Assembly (NCBI RefSeq): GCF_900113015.1
Contig: NZ_FONV01000004.1
Coordinates: 620,001 to 684,000 of the forward strand
DNA: 64,000 bases
Direction of reading: 5' to 3'
Source of the DNA: Actinoplanes philippinensis
GTDB taxonomy: Bacteria; Actinomycetota; Actinomycetes; Mycobacteriales; Micromonosporaceae
Shown here: in pieces, positions 35,843 to 44,899 of the stretch
Numbering within the stretch: the first letter of the stretch is position 1
How the letters are laid out: each line of letters opens with the position of its first letter
Translations under genes and position numbers: made by a program
Notes under the pieces: generated by a model
What the model was told of the DNA's origin: nothing
The model's database searches: none
The model's input: only the letters and a program-made list of their open reading frames with translations

Positions 35843-38422
35843 TCACCTCCTCGGTGTGCTCAGTGGTGTGGTGGACCGCGGGTCGAGGTACGGCAGGGGT
35901 GCGCCGGTGGACTCGAACGCGGAACTCAGGGCGAGCAGGACGCCCGCGGAGCCGGTGGCCATGTCCGCCGACAGCCGCAGCAGCTGCGTGCCGGGGAAGG
36001 CCAGGTGGCCGTGGTGGGTGCGGGCGTGCCAGGCGAGCCGGCGCACGTGGTCCCGCAGGATGTCCTCGTCGTCGGGGTGACGCAGGGCGGTCAGCGTGGT
36101 GATCAGGCTGGCGCGGCCCCGGAGCAGGCCGGGCTGGCGCAGCAGGACCACGCGGCAGCCGCGGCGTACCCCGTCGATCACCGCGGACAGTGCCGGGTCG
36201 CCGCGGTGCCGCAGGTAGCTCGCGGCCACCATGGCGATGCCGCCGCTGCCGGCGTCGAGGTTGAGCAGGTACCGGCCGCCCTCGACGAGCTGGAAGGTGC
36301 CGTTGGGCAGGTGTTCGCCGCGGGCGGCGTCGCGGTGCAGCGCCTGCCCGGCCCGGTCGAGGTAGGCGGGGTCGCCGGTCTCCTCGTACCGGTGCAGGAA
36401 GAGCAGCGCCGCGCCGGTGGTGCCGCGCAGCAGCCCGCCCTGGGCCGGCGGCCGCAGCGGCCCGTCCCCGTCCAGCAGCCCGGTGAGGGCGGCGGTCGCC
36501 CGGTCGGCGCGGGCCCGCAGCGCCGGGTCACCGGTGAGCCGCGCGAAGCGCAGCAGGGTGAGGGCGATCCCGGCCTGTCCGTCGAGCAGGGCGGCGCCGG
36601 GCGCCTCGGCCTCCAGCGGGGCGGCGCGGTCGAGGATCTCCAGAGCCTCCGCGGTACGGCCGAGGTCGTGCAGGATCGAGGCCACCCCGTGCAGTCCCGT
36701 GTAGAGGCCGGGCCGGGGGCGGGCGGCCCGGCGGGACGCGTCGACCAGCCAGTCGACGTGCTCGCCGGGGATCGTCGCGCCGGCCCGGTGCAGGGCGTGC
36801 AGCACACCGGCCGCGCCGTGGGCCAGGCTCAGCCCGCCGTCGGCGAACTGTTGCGGGTCGCCGGGGAAGAGCCGGTCGGACCGGCCGGGGCTGGCGCACG
36901 CGAGGATGCCGGCCACCAGCGAGTCACGGATCGCCGGCCAGTCCGGCCGGTCGGCGGTGAGCAGGCGGCCCGCGGTGTCACGGGCCGTGCCCAGCGGCGG
37001 CGCGTCCTGGCGCAGCCGGCGCAACAGCCCGGCGCCGAAGCCGTCCGGCAGCGGGTAGAGCCGTTCCACCTCGTCCACCAGGGTGGCGACCCGGTACGGC
37101 TCCACCTGCGGGTTCACGTCCAGGGGCAGCAGCAGCCACAGCCGGATCCGGTCGAGCAGGTGCCGGTCGGCGGCGGCGCCGGACAGATGCTCCGGCGGGG
37201 TGAAGCCGGGCGCGCCCAGCGGCAGGGGCCGCGGGTCGCCGAGGTCGGTGGCCAGCTCGAAGTCGACCAGCACCACCCGGCCGTCCGGGCGCAGCAGCAC
37301 GTTGCCGGGGTGCAGGTCGCCGTAGCGCACACCACGCTCGTGCACGGCGGTCAGCGCGCGGTCGATCCGGTCCACCACGTCTAGCACCCAGGCGGTGTAC
37401 TGCGCCACCGCGACCGGGTCGGGATCCGGCTGCACCAGCGGCTGCCGCTGCAGCATCGTGTCCAGCAGGGTGGCGCCCTCGACGTACTCCTCGACCAGGA
37501 AGTGGTGCTCCCACGCCTGGCGGTGCTCGACGAGCTCGGGCACACAGTCCAGGCCCTGCAGCCGTTGCAGCATGATGTGCTCGCGGCGCAGCCTCGTGAC
37601 GGCGTCGTCGCCGTCACGGTCCAGGCCGGCGTGCGGACGGGCCTCCCGCAGGACGACCTGCCTGCCGGTACGGGTGTCGCGGGCCCGGTAGACGCCACCG
37701 CCGTTCGAGTAGTGCAGGGCGCCGCTCACCTCGTACGGGAAATCGCCGTCGGAGTCGCCGTCGCGCCACCGCTCGAAGTCGCCGCGCAGCACCTCGGGAA
37801 CCTCCACCCAGGGCGGCAGGGTGAAGCTGGTGCCACGCCGGTCGGGCACCAGCGAGCCGTCGGGCGCCTGCACCGCGGGCACCCGCAGGCCGTCGGCGTC
37901 CACCACGGTCCGCTCGGCGAAACCGCCGTAGCGCACGAACACTCCGGAGTCGCCGTAGCGCAGGTCGCTGAGGATGTACGCGCCGGCGGTGCCGGTCAGC
38001 GCCGCCGACAGGGCGGGCAGCGTCCGGGCCAGGGCGGCCTCGTCCGGCGGGTAGACGGTCAGCAGCTTGCCACTGCCGGTGCGGTCGGCGTACTTGCTGT
38101 TGAGCAGGTGCGCGACCCGCCGGCTGCGCAGCAGTTTGAACGGGATCCGCGCGGTCAGGCAGTGGTCGGCGACGATGTCGCACACGCGGGCCGCGTCGTC
38201 CAGCCGCGCCGACACGTGGATCTTCCAGCCCTGGGCCGGCAACGTGACGTCCCGCGGCCGCAGCGACACCCACAGGCCGTGCTCGGTGCGGCGCCAGCCC
38301 TCCGGGGCGGGGCGGTCGGCGGCCGGGAAACGCTGCCCGGCGTCGGAGAACCGGTCCGGGTGCTCGAAGAAGTCGGGGTCGGCCAGGCAGTACGGCGCGA
38401 GCTGTTGCAGGTTGACCTTCAT
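35843..38422 (-). CDS. lanKC: Class III lanthipeptide synthetase (lyase-kinase-cyclase)
   Basis: 859 residues. The N-terminal phosphoSer/Thr lyase domain (about 1-215) has LLNSKYADRTGSGKLLTVYP and GAYILSDLRYGDSG. The Ser/Thr kinase domain (about 230-480) has the Gly-rich loop SNGGGVY, catalytic YGDLHPGN (D369, N374) and VDFE (D387); the VAIK position is Arg (R259 in VVLREARPHAG), where family members usually have Lys. The LanC-like cyclase domain (about 520-850) has repeated Gly motifs (LAHGAAGVLHAL, TGLHGVASILHDLG, GQAGIALTLL, RGTTGAALL) and no Cys-Cys-His zinc site, which defines class III. ATG 38422 has CGGAGG 9 bp upstream. It should dehydrate and cyclise the precursor encoded 5 bp downstream. 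Confidence 0.93.
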   Translation of the reverse strand: MKVNLQQLAPYCLADPDFFEHPDRFSDAGQRFPAADRPAPEGWRRTEHGLWVSLRPRDVTLPAQGWKIHVSARLDDAARVCDIVADHCLTARIPFKLLRSRRVAHLLNSKYADRTGSGKLLTVYPPDEAALARTLPALSAALTGTAGAYILSDLRYGDSGVFVRYGGFAERTVVDADGLRVPAVQAPDGSLVPDRRGTSFTLPPWVEVPEVLRGDFERWRDGDSDGDFPYEVSGALHYSNGGGVYRARDTRTGRQVVLREARPHAGLDRDGDDAVTRLRREHIMLQRLQGLDCVPELVEHRQAWEHHFLVEEYVEGATLLDTMLQRQPLVQPDPDPVAVAQYTAWVLDVVDRIDRALTAVHERGVRYGDLHPGNVLLRPDGRVVLVDFELATDLGDPRPLPLGAPGFTPPEHLSGAAADRHLLDRIRLWLLLPLDVNPQVEPYRVATLVDEVERLYPLPDGFGAGLLRRLRQDAPPLGTARDTAGRLLTADRPDWPAIRDSLVAGILACASPGRSDRLFPGDPQQFADGGLSLAHGAAGVLHALHRAGATIPGEHVDWLVDASRRAARPRPGLYTGLHGVASILHDLGRTAEALEILDRAAPLEAEAPGAALLDGQAGIALTLLRFARLTGDPALRARADRATAALTGLLDGDGPLRPPAQGGLLRGTTGAALLFLHRYEETGDPAYLDRAGQALHRDAARGEHLPNGTFQLVEGGRYLLNLDAGSGGIAMVAASYLRHRGDPALSAVIDGVRRGCRVVLLRQPGLLRGRASLITTLTALRHPDDEDILRDHVRRLAWHARTHHGHLAFPGTQLLRLSADMATGSAGVLLALSSAFESTGAPLPYLDPRSTTPLSTPRR

Positions 38423-38461
38423 GACGGGGAAACCTCCGGTAGGCGGGCGTGATCCGGGCCG

Positions 38462-39472
38462 TCAGCGGTGGGCGGGCCGCCGGGCGATGCGGGCACGGTC
38501 GTCGTCGCTGCCGAACCGCAGGTCGATGCGGCGGGCGGCCTCGGCCCACTGCACGGCGGTGTGCGCCGGACCCAGCGCCGCCACCACGAACGGGTCGCGC
38601 CAGCGGTCGACGGCACGCCGCCAGACCTGGTCCGGGTCGTCGGTGAGCAGGTTGCCGACGGTGCCCTCGTAGATCGACATGGCGCGTACCGCGCCGTCCG
38701 GCTCGACCTGCACGACCGGGAAGTCGGCGGCGGACCGGACCCGCTCCGGGTGCATCTGCAGGACGCGGTTGTCGGTGGTGCCCACCCGGGCGGCGCCGGG
38801 TGTCGCGGCGCGCAGGCCGGCCACGAAATCCGGGTCGACCAGCCGTTCGCGCTGCTCCTCGGTGAGCAGCTCCCGCTCGGCGAAGTCGGCGCGGCTGGCG
38901 AGCCCGCTCGGCACCGCCGCGCCGAAGAAGATCGTCCGCAGGCGCGGGAAGCGTGCTCCGAGCAGCGCGCAGGCGTCCGTGATCTGGTCGAAGTTGCTGC
39001 GGACCACGGTGAAGTCCACGCCGTAGGGCACCCGGTCGCCGGCGGCCCGGTCGAGCAGGTCGAGCGCGTTCAGCGCCCGGTCGAACGAGCCCCGCCGCCC
39101 GCGGATCCGGTCGTGCACGTCGGCGGTCGCCCCGTCGAGGCTCACGCAGATCCGGTCGAAATTCGCGACGGCCTGCTGGGCCAGCGTCTCGTCAAGGGTC
39201 CAGCCGCTGGTGTAGAGCAGCCGTTCGACACCCGCCTCACCGAACCGGCGGGCCACCTCGAAGACGCCCTTGACCAGCAGCGGCTCACCGCCGGAGATGG
39301 TCACCGACCGGGGCTGGAAACGCAGCACCGCCTCGGTGAGCCGGAGCAGGCCGTCCGGGCCGAGCTGGCGCGCCGCCCGGCGGCCGGACTCGGAGTAGCA
39401 GTGGAAGCAGCGCAGCGGACACGCGTAGGTGATGTCCCAGATGACGTCCTTGGGTCCGGTCACGCTCTCCAT
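38462..39472 (-). CDS. Radical SAM enzyme of the lanthipeptide cluster
   Basis: 336 residues. The radical SAM cluster motif CPLRCFHC (CxxxCxxC, about 20-27) is followed by SISGGEPLL-type glycine motif (TISGGEPLLV), VSLDGA and the barrel. No further Cys cluster appears in the C-terminal 130 residues, so there is no canonical SPASM/twitch site. ATG 39472 with GGAG/GAGG upstream opens the protein just before the cluster; an in-frame start at 39619 adds unrelated sequence. It is the first gene of the operon, 39 bp before lanKC. A radical SAM protein beside LanKC is unusual and implies an extra modification such as a thioether, carbon crosslink, epimerisation or decarboxylation, or leader-independent chemistry. 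Confidence 0.87.
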   Translation of the reverse strand: MESVTGPKDVIWDITYACPLRCFHCYSESGRRAARQLGPDGLLRLTEAVLRFQPRSVTISGGEPLLVKGVFEVARRFGEAGVERLLYTSGWTLDETLAQQAVANFDRICVSLDGATADVHDRIRGRRGSFDRALNALDLLDRAAGDRVPYGVDFTVVRSNFDQITDACALLGARFPRLRTIFFGAAVPSGLASRADFAERELLTEEQRERLVDPDFVAGLRAATPGAARVGTTDNRVLQMHPERVRSAADFPVVQVEPDGAVRAMSIYEGTVGNLLTDDPDQVWRRAVDRWRDPFVVAALGPAHTAVQWAEAARRIDLRFGSDDDRARIARRPAHR

Positions 39473-39658
39473 GGCCTCGGCTCCGCTTCGCTCGGTCGTG
39501 CTGTCCGACACCGAGAATGCTGCCGAAACGACGAGCGCTTTCCGTCCGGCCACGAGGTGATTTCCCGGGTAGCCCGGGACGGGGACGCGGAGCCCGCGCA
39601 TCCGCCGGGAGGCGGACACGGAGCATCATGGAGGCGGTCCGGGTGGAAAGGTGGACGG

Positions 39659-40390
39659 ATGAGCGTGGAGGACACCGCCGTGGCTCGGCTACGGCGCTGG
39701 CAGGATTCCGGCGGCCGGTGGCGGGTGCTGGCCCGCGGTGGCGGCACCCTGGTGATCGCGCTGCTCACCTGCGACAGCGGCGAGGAGGTCGACCGGCTGT
39801 CGGCCGGCGATCAGGCCCTGCTGGACTTCGTCGGCGACCGGGACGGCAGTGATGACGACCCGGCGCCGTCCGTCGTGGTCCGTGACCGTGACGCCGCCGG
39901 GAAACCGCGCAACTCCCGGCCACGGGACGCTCTCGGCCGCCCTCTGCCGCCCGGCGCGCCCGGTGTGCCGACCATGCCGGACGATCTCGACCTGCCGCCC
40001 GCCGACGCGCTCCGGCTGGCACAGCGGCTGCTCGACGACGGTCTGCCGTTCCACGCCCACGAAGTGCTCGAAGCCGCGTGGAAGGCCGCCCCCGCCGACG
40101 AACGCGAACTGTGGCGCGGCCTCGCCCAGCTCGCCGTCGGGCTCACCCACGCCCGGCGGGGCAACCTGACCGGCGCGGCCCGCCTGCTCCTGCGCGCCGC
40201 GGAGCGGACCGGCGGGTATGCCGGCGGCGCGCCGCACCAGATCGCGGCCTCCGGGCTGAGCGACTGGGCACGGACGACAGCGGCACACCTGGAACGATCC
40301 GGGCGCGCCGGCGAGGCGCCGATGCCCCGGCTCACCACCGTCACCTCAGAGCGACGAACTTCAGTCCCTGGGCCTGCAACGCCGGGATGA
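39659..40390 (+). CDS. DUF309 protein with N-terminal extension domain
   Basis: 243 residues. The C-terminal part (about 75-190) is DUF309, with FHAHEVLEAAWKAAPADERELWRGLAQLAVGLTHARRGN. The N-terminal 60 residues (TAVARLRRWQDSGGRWRVLARGG to LLDFVGDR) form a small separate domain that I believe occurs alone in other actinobacteria, so this looks like a fusion. ATG 39659 has GGAAAGG upstream. The DUF309 function is unknown. It is divergent from the lanthipeptide operon, whose promoter must lie in 39473-39658. The 3' end overlaps the convergent deacetylase gene by 50 bp. Confidence 0.75.
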   Translation: MSVEDTAVARLRRWQDSGGRWRVLARGGGTLVIALLTCDSGEEVDRLSAGDQALLDFVGDRDGSDDDPAPSVVVRDRDAAGKPRNSRPRDALGRPLPPGAPGVPTMPDDLDLPPADALRLAQRLLDDGLPFHAHEVLEAAWKAAPADERELWRGLAQLAVGLTHARRGNLTGAARLLLRAAERTGGYAGGAPHQIAASGLSDWARTTAAHLERSGRAGEAPMPRLTTVTSERRTSVPGPATPG

Positions 40391-42227
40391 CGGTCTTCAG
40401 CGAGGCCAGCGTCTGAGAGCGGTCGCCGCCGCCGTCGTGGCAGAGCAGGATCTGGCCGGGCCGGGCAGCCAGCATCCGGTTGGTGATCTGGGCGACGCCG
40501 GGCTGTGCCCAGTCGCGCGGGTCGTTCGTCCAGTCCATCGGGATCACCCCGCTCTGCGAGACCGTCTCGGACAGCCCCTTGGACCACGCGCCGCCGGGCG
40601 CCCGGAACAGGCTCGGAGCGTACCCCGTGGTGCTGTAGATCTTGTCCTGCGCCCGGTGGATCTCCTTGCGCATCTTGTTGAGCGGCAGATCGGCCACGTC
40701 GATCGGGTGGCTCCAGGTGTGATTGGCGATCTGGTGCCCGTCGGCGGCGACGTCCTTGGCGGTCGCCTCGTGGCCGAGGACCTGGTTGCCGATCATGCAG
40801 AACAGCGCCGGCACGTGGTGCTTCTCCAGCAGCCGCAGGATCTGCGGGGTCCAGACCGGGTGCGGGCCGTCGTCGATGGTCAGCGCGATCGCGTCGGCCG
40901 GGAACGGGTCGCCCGGGACCACCTTGCGGAAGTCCTTCAACGTATGCACCGGGACCGTCATCACCGGGGTCGTGGGGTGCGGCGTGGTCGGCTTCGGCGC
41001 CGCCGACTGGCCGGGCTGCGGCTCACTGACCTGCACGTTCGGCTTCTGGGCGGCCTCCGGCTCGCCACGGCGGGCCAGGGCGGCGATCGTGCCGCCGATC
41101 AGAGCCACACCGGCGGCGGCGGGGATCGCCCGGAGAAGGCCCCGGCGGGAGACAGGCTTCTTCCCCGGGGGTACGACGACAGGCGCCACCCGCGCCGGCG
41201 GGATCGCGATGGTCGGCTCGGAAGGCGGCGGGGCGACCGTCGGCGCGGATCGGGGCGCGGGCACCCGGGGCAGAGCGACCGTCGACTCGGACGTCGGCTG
41301 CGGCGCCGGCTCGGGTGGCGGCGGCAGGGCGACCGTCGGCTCGGCGGGCGGCCGGGGTGACAGCGGCAGAGCGACCGTCGGTTCCGCGGGCGGCCGGGGC
41401 GGCAGCGGCAGTGCCACCTTCGACTCCGGGGCGGGCGGGGACACCCGGCCGGCCGGCAACGAGACCTGCGCGTCCGGCGAGAGCCGGGGCCTGGGCAGCG
41501 CGACCGTCGGATCGGCCCCGGCGGAGATCACCGTGGTCGGTTCGGACTCGTCCGCCGCTGCCGCGGCCGCCGCTGCCGCGGCAACCCCCGCAGCGGATAC
41601 GAAGACCGTCTTCTCGTCGTCCTCCCCCGCTGTCGCCTCGCCGTTCTCCTCCGCAGCTTTCCCATCGGCGACGAAGACCGTCTTCTCGTCGGTCTCCCCC
41701 GCCGCCGCCTCGCCGTTCTCCTCCGCGGGCCGCTCGCCGTCCTTCTCCGCGGCCTCCCCACCGGAGACGAGGACCGTCTTCTCGTCGGTCTCCTCCGGCG
41801 CCGCTTGCCCCGCGGAGACGACGACCGTCTTCTCGTCGTCCTCCGCGCCTTCGAGAGTCTCCGTTGCGGCTTCCTCCACCACTTCGGTTTCGGAGACGAC
41901 CACCGTCTTCTCGTCGCCGTCCCCCGCAGGCAAAGTCACCGTCGCTTCGGACCCGTCCTCTTCCGGGTTACCCGCCTCCGGGGCACTTGGCTCCGGGGTG
42001 GCCGCTCCCGGGGTGGCCGCGGACAGGTCAGCCGTCGGTTCGGCGGTCTCCCCGGCGGGCAGGGTGACCGTGGGCTCACCGTCGCCGGGTTCGGTCAAGG
42101 CGACCGTGGGCTCAGCCGACTCGTCGACGTCGGCGGGTTCCGCGGGCGTGCTGCCCTGGGACGTGGGGGTGGGCTTATCGGCGTTCATCGGTGGGATTGT
42201 CGCGCCCACGGTCAAATCGGTCGTCAT
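40341..42227 (-). CDS. Polysaccharide deacetylase (NodB/CE4) with long repetitive cytosolic N-terminus
   Basis: 628 residues. The first ~355 residues are low-complexity and acidic/proline-rich with two repeat types: DEKTV(V/L/F)V five times and about ten variants of x-x-T-(V/I)-(A/T)-(L/I)-P (e.g. EPTVALP). A single membrane or Tat-like signal follows (VSRRGLLRAIPAAAGVALIGGTIAAL), then a Pro/Thr linker and the NodB domain (about 430-628) with metal-binding TIDDGPH and HTWSH, RAPGG and the catalytic His region LLCHDGGGD. It probably deacetylates peptidoglycan or another amino sugar polymer outside the membrane. The start ATG 42227 is tentative; ATG 42188 is an alternative. The Thr repeats look like kinase/FHA-type docking motifs. 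Confidence 0.85.
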   Translation of the reverse strand: MTTDLTVGATIPPMNADKPTPTSQGSTPAEPADVDESAEPTVALTEPGDGEPTVTLPAGETAEPTADLSAATPGAATPEPSAPEAGNPEEDGSEATVTLPAGDGDEKTVVVSETEVVEEAATETLEGAEDDEKTVVVSAGQAAPEETDEKTVLVSGGEAAEKDGERPAEENGEAAAGETDEKTVFVADGKAAEENGEATAGEDDEKTVFVSAAGVAAAAAAAAAADESEPTTVISAGADPTVALPRPRLSPDAQVSLPAGRVSPPAPESKVALPLPPRPPAEPTVALPLSPRPPAEPTVALPPPPEPAPQPTSESTVALPRVPAPRSAPTVAPPPSEPTIAIPPARVAPVVVPPGKKPVSRRGLLRAIPAAAGVALIGGTIAALARRGEPEAAQKPNVQVSEPQPGQSAAPKPTTPHPTTPVMTVPVHTLKDFRKVVPGDPFPADAIALTIDDGPHPVWTPQILRLLEKHHVPALFCMIGNQVLGHEATAKDVAADGHQIANHTWSHPIDVADLPLNKMRKEIHRAQDKIYSTTGYAPSLFRAPGGAWSKGLSETVSQSGVIPMDWTNDPRDWAQPGVAQITNRMLAARPGQILLCHDGGGDRSQTLASLKTVIPALQAQGLKFVALR

Positions 42228-42486
42228 CTGTGTCTCAGCTGTGAGCCGCCGACGCCGACGCATTCCGCACCCCCTTCGCACCCGCCCAACCTGCAGCGGA
42301 AACGACGAGTGATCATGCGAACACGACCCAGTCGGCGCACCCGCTCGACAACCACCCGGACAAACAACTTTAGTGGCATCCACCACACTCGGATCCGACG
42401 GGCGAATCGTGAGCCCGGGGCGGCGCCGTCCGCCGCCGGATGGCAGGCTCATGCCCCGTGATCGATGACCTTGTGCAGGACCGCCG

Positions 42487-43590
42487 ATGAGAGCGGTCAT
42501 CGTCGCGGCGGCGATCGCGTTCCTCGTCTCCCTGTTCGGCACGCCGGTGGCGATCCGGGTCTTCACCGCGCTCAAGGCCGGCCAGCCGATCCGCTCGCTG
42601 GGCCTCGCGTCGAACGAGGGCAAGAAGGGCACCCCCGCGATGGGCGGCGTCGCGTTCATCGTGGCGACCCTCGTCGGCTACGTGGCCGGACACTTCGCGC
42701 TGACCACGCTGCCCGAGCGGCAGATCGCGCAGGAGCGGCCGACGATGACGGCTCTCGTCCTGCTCGGGCTGTTCGTGTTCTGCGGGGCGGTCGGGTTCCT
42801 CGACGACTTCCTGAAGGTCCGCAAACGCAACTCCGACGGCCTGTCCGCCAAGGGCAAGCTGCTCGGCCAGGCGATCGTCGGCACCGGCTTCGGCATCGCC
42901 GCGCTGACCATGGTGAGCACCAACGGCCAGACCGTGGTGAGTGAGAACATCTCGTTCATCCGGGACGTCGACTGGCTCAACGTCGGCAAGGTCGGCGCGG
43001 TGATCATGTTCGTCTTCGTGATCACCGCGATGTCGAACGGCGTGAACCTCACCGACGGCCTCGACGGCCTGGCCACCGGCGCGTCGGTCCTGGTGCTCGG
43101 CGCGTACGCCCTGATCGGTTTCTGGCAGTACCGGCACTGGTGCGCCGACGACACGTACGCCCGCGTCAACGACTACTGCTATCAGGTCCGTGATCCGCTG
43201 GAGATCGCCATGATCGCCGCCGCGGCGGCCGCCGCGTGCCTGGGCTTCCTGTGGTGGAACACGTCCCCGGCCCGGATCTTCATGGGCGACGTGGGCGCGC
43301 TGGCGCTGGGCGCCCTGATCGGCGGCCTCGCGGTGGCCACCCGCACCACGCTGCTGTCGATCCTGATCGGTGGCCTCTTCTTCGTCATCACGATCACCTG
43401 GGTGATCCAGATCGTCTCGTTCCGCACCACCGGCCGGCGCGTCTTCCGGATGGTCCCGCTGCACCACCATTTCGAGCTGGTCGGCTGGAGCGAGGTCAAC
43501 ATCGTGGTCCGTTTCTGGATCGTGGCCGGCGCCGGGGTGGCCGCGGGCCTGGGCCTGTTCTACTCGGACTTCCTCGCGAACGCCGGATGA
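42487..43590 (+). CDS. mraY: Phospho-N-acetylmuramoyl-pentapeptide transferase, isolated copy
   Basis: 367 residues, ten predicted helices. Diagnostic motifs: GTPAMGG near 55, the FLDDFLK aspartates (about 105-110), [21 protein letters not shown] and the C-terminal PLHHHFE loop. It transfers phospho-MurNAc-pentapeptide to undecaprenyl phosphate to make lipid I at the cytoplasmic membrane. In most bacteria mraY sits inside the dcw cluster between murF and murD; here no mur, fts or mra gene is nearby. It may be a second copy or a relocated one. A weak AGGA precedes ATG 42487. Confidence 0.93.
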   Translation: MRAVIVAAAIAFLVSLFGTPVAIRVFTALKAGQPIRSLGLASNEGKKGTPAMGGVAFIVATLVGYVAGHFALTTLPERQIAQERPTMTALVLLGLFVFCGAVGFLDDFLKVRKRNSDGLSAKGKLLGQAIVGTGFGIAALTMVSTNGQTVVSENISFIRDVDWLNVGKVGAVIMFVFVITAMSNGVNLTDGLDGLATGASVLVLGAYALIGFWQYRHWCADDTYARVNDYCYQVRDPLEIAMIAAAAAAACLGFLWWNTSPARIFMGDVGALALGALIGGLAVATRTTLLSILIGGLFFVITITWVIQIVSFRTTGRRVFRMVPLHHHFELVGWSEVNIVVRFWIVAGAGVAAGLGLFYSDFLANAG

Positions 43591-43699
43591 GCCGCCACCT
43601 GGATCCGCCGTCAGAAAGTCCGGAACTCGGCATCGCCCGGGCATCCGGCATGTGATCCCCGTTCTCCCTGGCCAGGACCGATTTCATGATCATCGTCAG

Positions 43700-43933
43700 T
43701 CAGCCATGCCGGCCTCGGCGCAGTCGGGGAACGGCGACGAAGAGGTAGGCGAGAGCGACCACCGGCCCGAGACCGGCGAGCATGGACAGCAGCAGCAGCC
43801 CTGTCCAGCCCCGCTTGCTCATCCCGCACGCCGTGAACTCGCCGGTGGACCGGCGGATCGCGTCGACGGATGCCACGATCCAGACCAGGGCGGGGATCGT
43901 CGAGCCGAGAAGCGCCACGGTGCCGGACTCCAT
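43700..43933 (-). CDS. Small two-helix membrane protein
   Basis: 77 residues. Helix 1 is about 6-24 (ALLGSTIPALVWIVASVDAI), then a loop RRSTGEFTACGMSKRGWTG, helix 2 about 46-68, and a basic tail RLRRGRHG. The layout resembles PLDc_N-like or superinfection-immunity-like small membrane proteins but I do not name a family. ATG 43933 with GAGGGAG just upstream is preferred over an in-frame start at 44128, which would add a Pro/Arg-rich non-conserved stretch. Confidence 0.6.
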   Translation of the reverse strand: MESGTVALLGSTIPALVWIVASVDAIRRSTGEFTACGMSKRGWTGLLLLSMLAGLGPVVALAYLFVAVPRLRRGRHG

Positions 43934-44120
43934 GCGCTCCCTCGGGTGTCGCTCGCCGAGCCGATCATCCCGTACGCCCGGCACCGCCTGGGCCGGAACC
44001 ACGAAGTCGTGGTGTGCGATGGGCACGGTGCGCGGCCCCGGAGTGGGCCCCTCGCGAGCGGCGGCCGGCCGGCTGCGTGCGGCGCCCGAGAAGGCGGGGC
44101 ATCGTGCCAGGATGTCGGGC

Positions 44121-44864
44121 ATGCACATCGACCAGTACGTCGCAACGCTGCGGGAGGACGGTGAGCGGCTAGCCGGGGTCGCCGGGCAGGCGGGGCTCGA
44201 TGCGCCGGTTCCGCCCTGTCCCGGCTGGACGATCGCGGATCTGCTGCGTCATCTGGGCGGTGTCCACCGCTGGGCCACCGCCCACGTCGTCATGGAGCGC
44301 AAGGAGCACTTCTCCCGCGACGAGGAGCAGCAGTTCTTCCAGGCTCCGGCGGACGCGGCGCTGCTCGACTGGTTCCGGGAGGGCCACCGGGCGCTCACCG
44401 TTGCTCTCGCCTCCGCCGATCCGGAACTCGACTGCTGGACGTTCCTGCCCGCCGGGTCGCCGCGGGAGTTCTGGGCGCGGCGGCAGGCCCACGAGACCGC
44501 CGTGCACCGCGCCGACGCCGAGGCCGCGGTCGGCAGCCGCCCGCGGTGGGATCCGCGTTTTGCCGCCGACGGCATCGACGAGCTGCTCGACGGCTTCTTC
44601 CGGCGCCGGCCGCAGCGGCTGGCCACCGACCCGCCGCTGCGCATGACACTGTGCGCCACCGACCTCCCGCGAGCCTGGACGATCAGGATGGAGACCGATC
44701 GGTTGTACGTGGACCCCGGCGCCCAGCCGACCGGGCTGACCCTCACCGGCACCGCCTCCGACCTCTACCTGCTTCTGTGGAATCGCGCCGAGCCGCCCAG
44801 CGTCGAGGGCGATCCGGCGGCGTGGGAGTCCTGGCGCGCCAGAGCCACGGTCACCTGGGGCTGA
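44121..44864 (+). CDS. Maleylpyruvate isomerase family mycothiol-dependent enzyme
   Basis: 247 residues. The N-terminal DinB-like four-helix domain (about 8-150) contains VPPCPGWTIADLLRHLGGVHRW and RRQAHETAVHRADAE, whose His and Glu residues form the usual metal site. The C-terminal MDMPI_C domain (about 160-247) ends LTLTGTASDLYLLLWNR. Members use mycothiol, the actinobacterial thiol, for isomerase or transferase reactions. ATG 44121 has AGGA 8 bp upstream; the in-frame ATG 44112 overlaps it. No pathway partner is nearby, so the substrate is unknown. Confidence 0.85.
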   Translation: MHIDQYVATLREDGERLAGVAGQAGLDAPVPPCPGWTIADLLRHLGGVHRWATAHVVMERKEHFSRDEEQQFFQAPADAALLDWFREGHRALTVALASADPELDCWTFLPAGSPREFWARRQAHETAVHRADAEAAVGSRPRWDPRFAADGIDELLDGFFRRRPQRLATDPPLRMTLCATDLPRAWTIRMETDRLYVDPGAQPTGLTLTGTASDLYLLLWNRAEPPSVEGDPAAWESWRARATVTWG

Positions 44865-44899
44865 CAACCTCAGCTGTATACCGGGTATATTACCGGGTA
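44861..44899 (+). promoter_or_regulatory. PadR operator/promoter with two palindromes
   Basis: TATACC-G-GGTATA (44877-44889) and TACC-G-GGTA (44891-44899) lie side by side. A promoter CTGACA (44861-44866) / TATATT (44886-44891, 19-bp spacer) would start transcription at about 44898-44899, the ATG of padR, so both operators mask the promoter and the mRNA is probably leaderless. Confidence 0.7.

Noticed and set aside
38462..39472. SPASM-type radical SAM peptide maturase (sactipeptide)
   Set aside because: No C-terminal Cys cluster is present after CPLRCFHC, so the SPASM label is not supported; only the radical SAM core is called.
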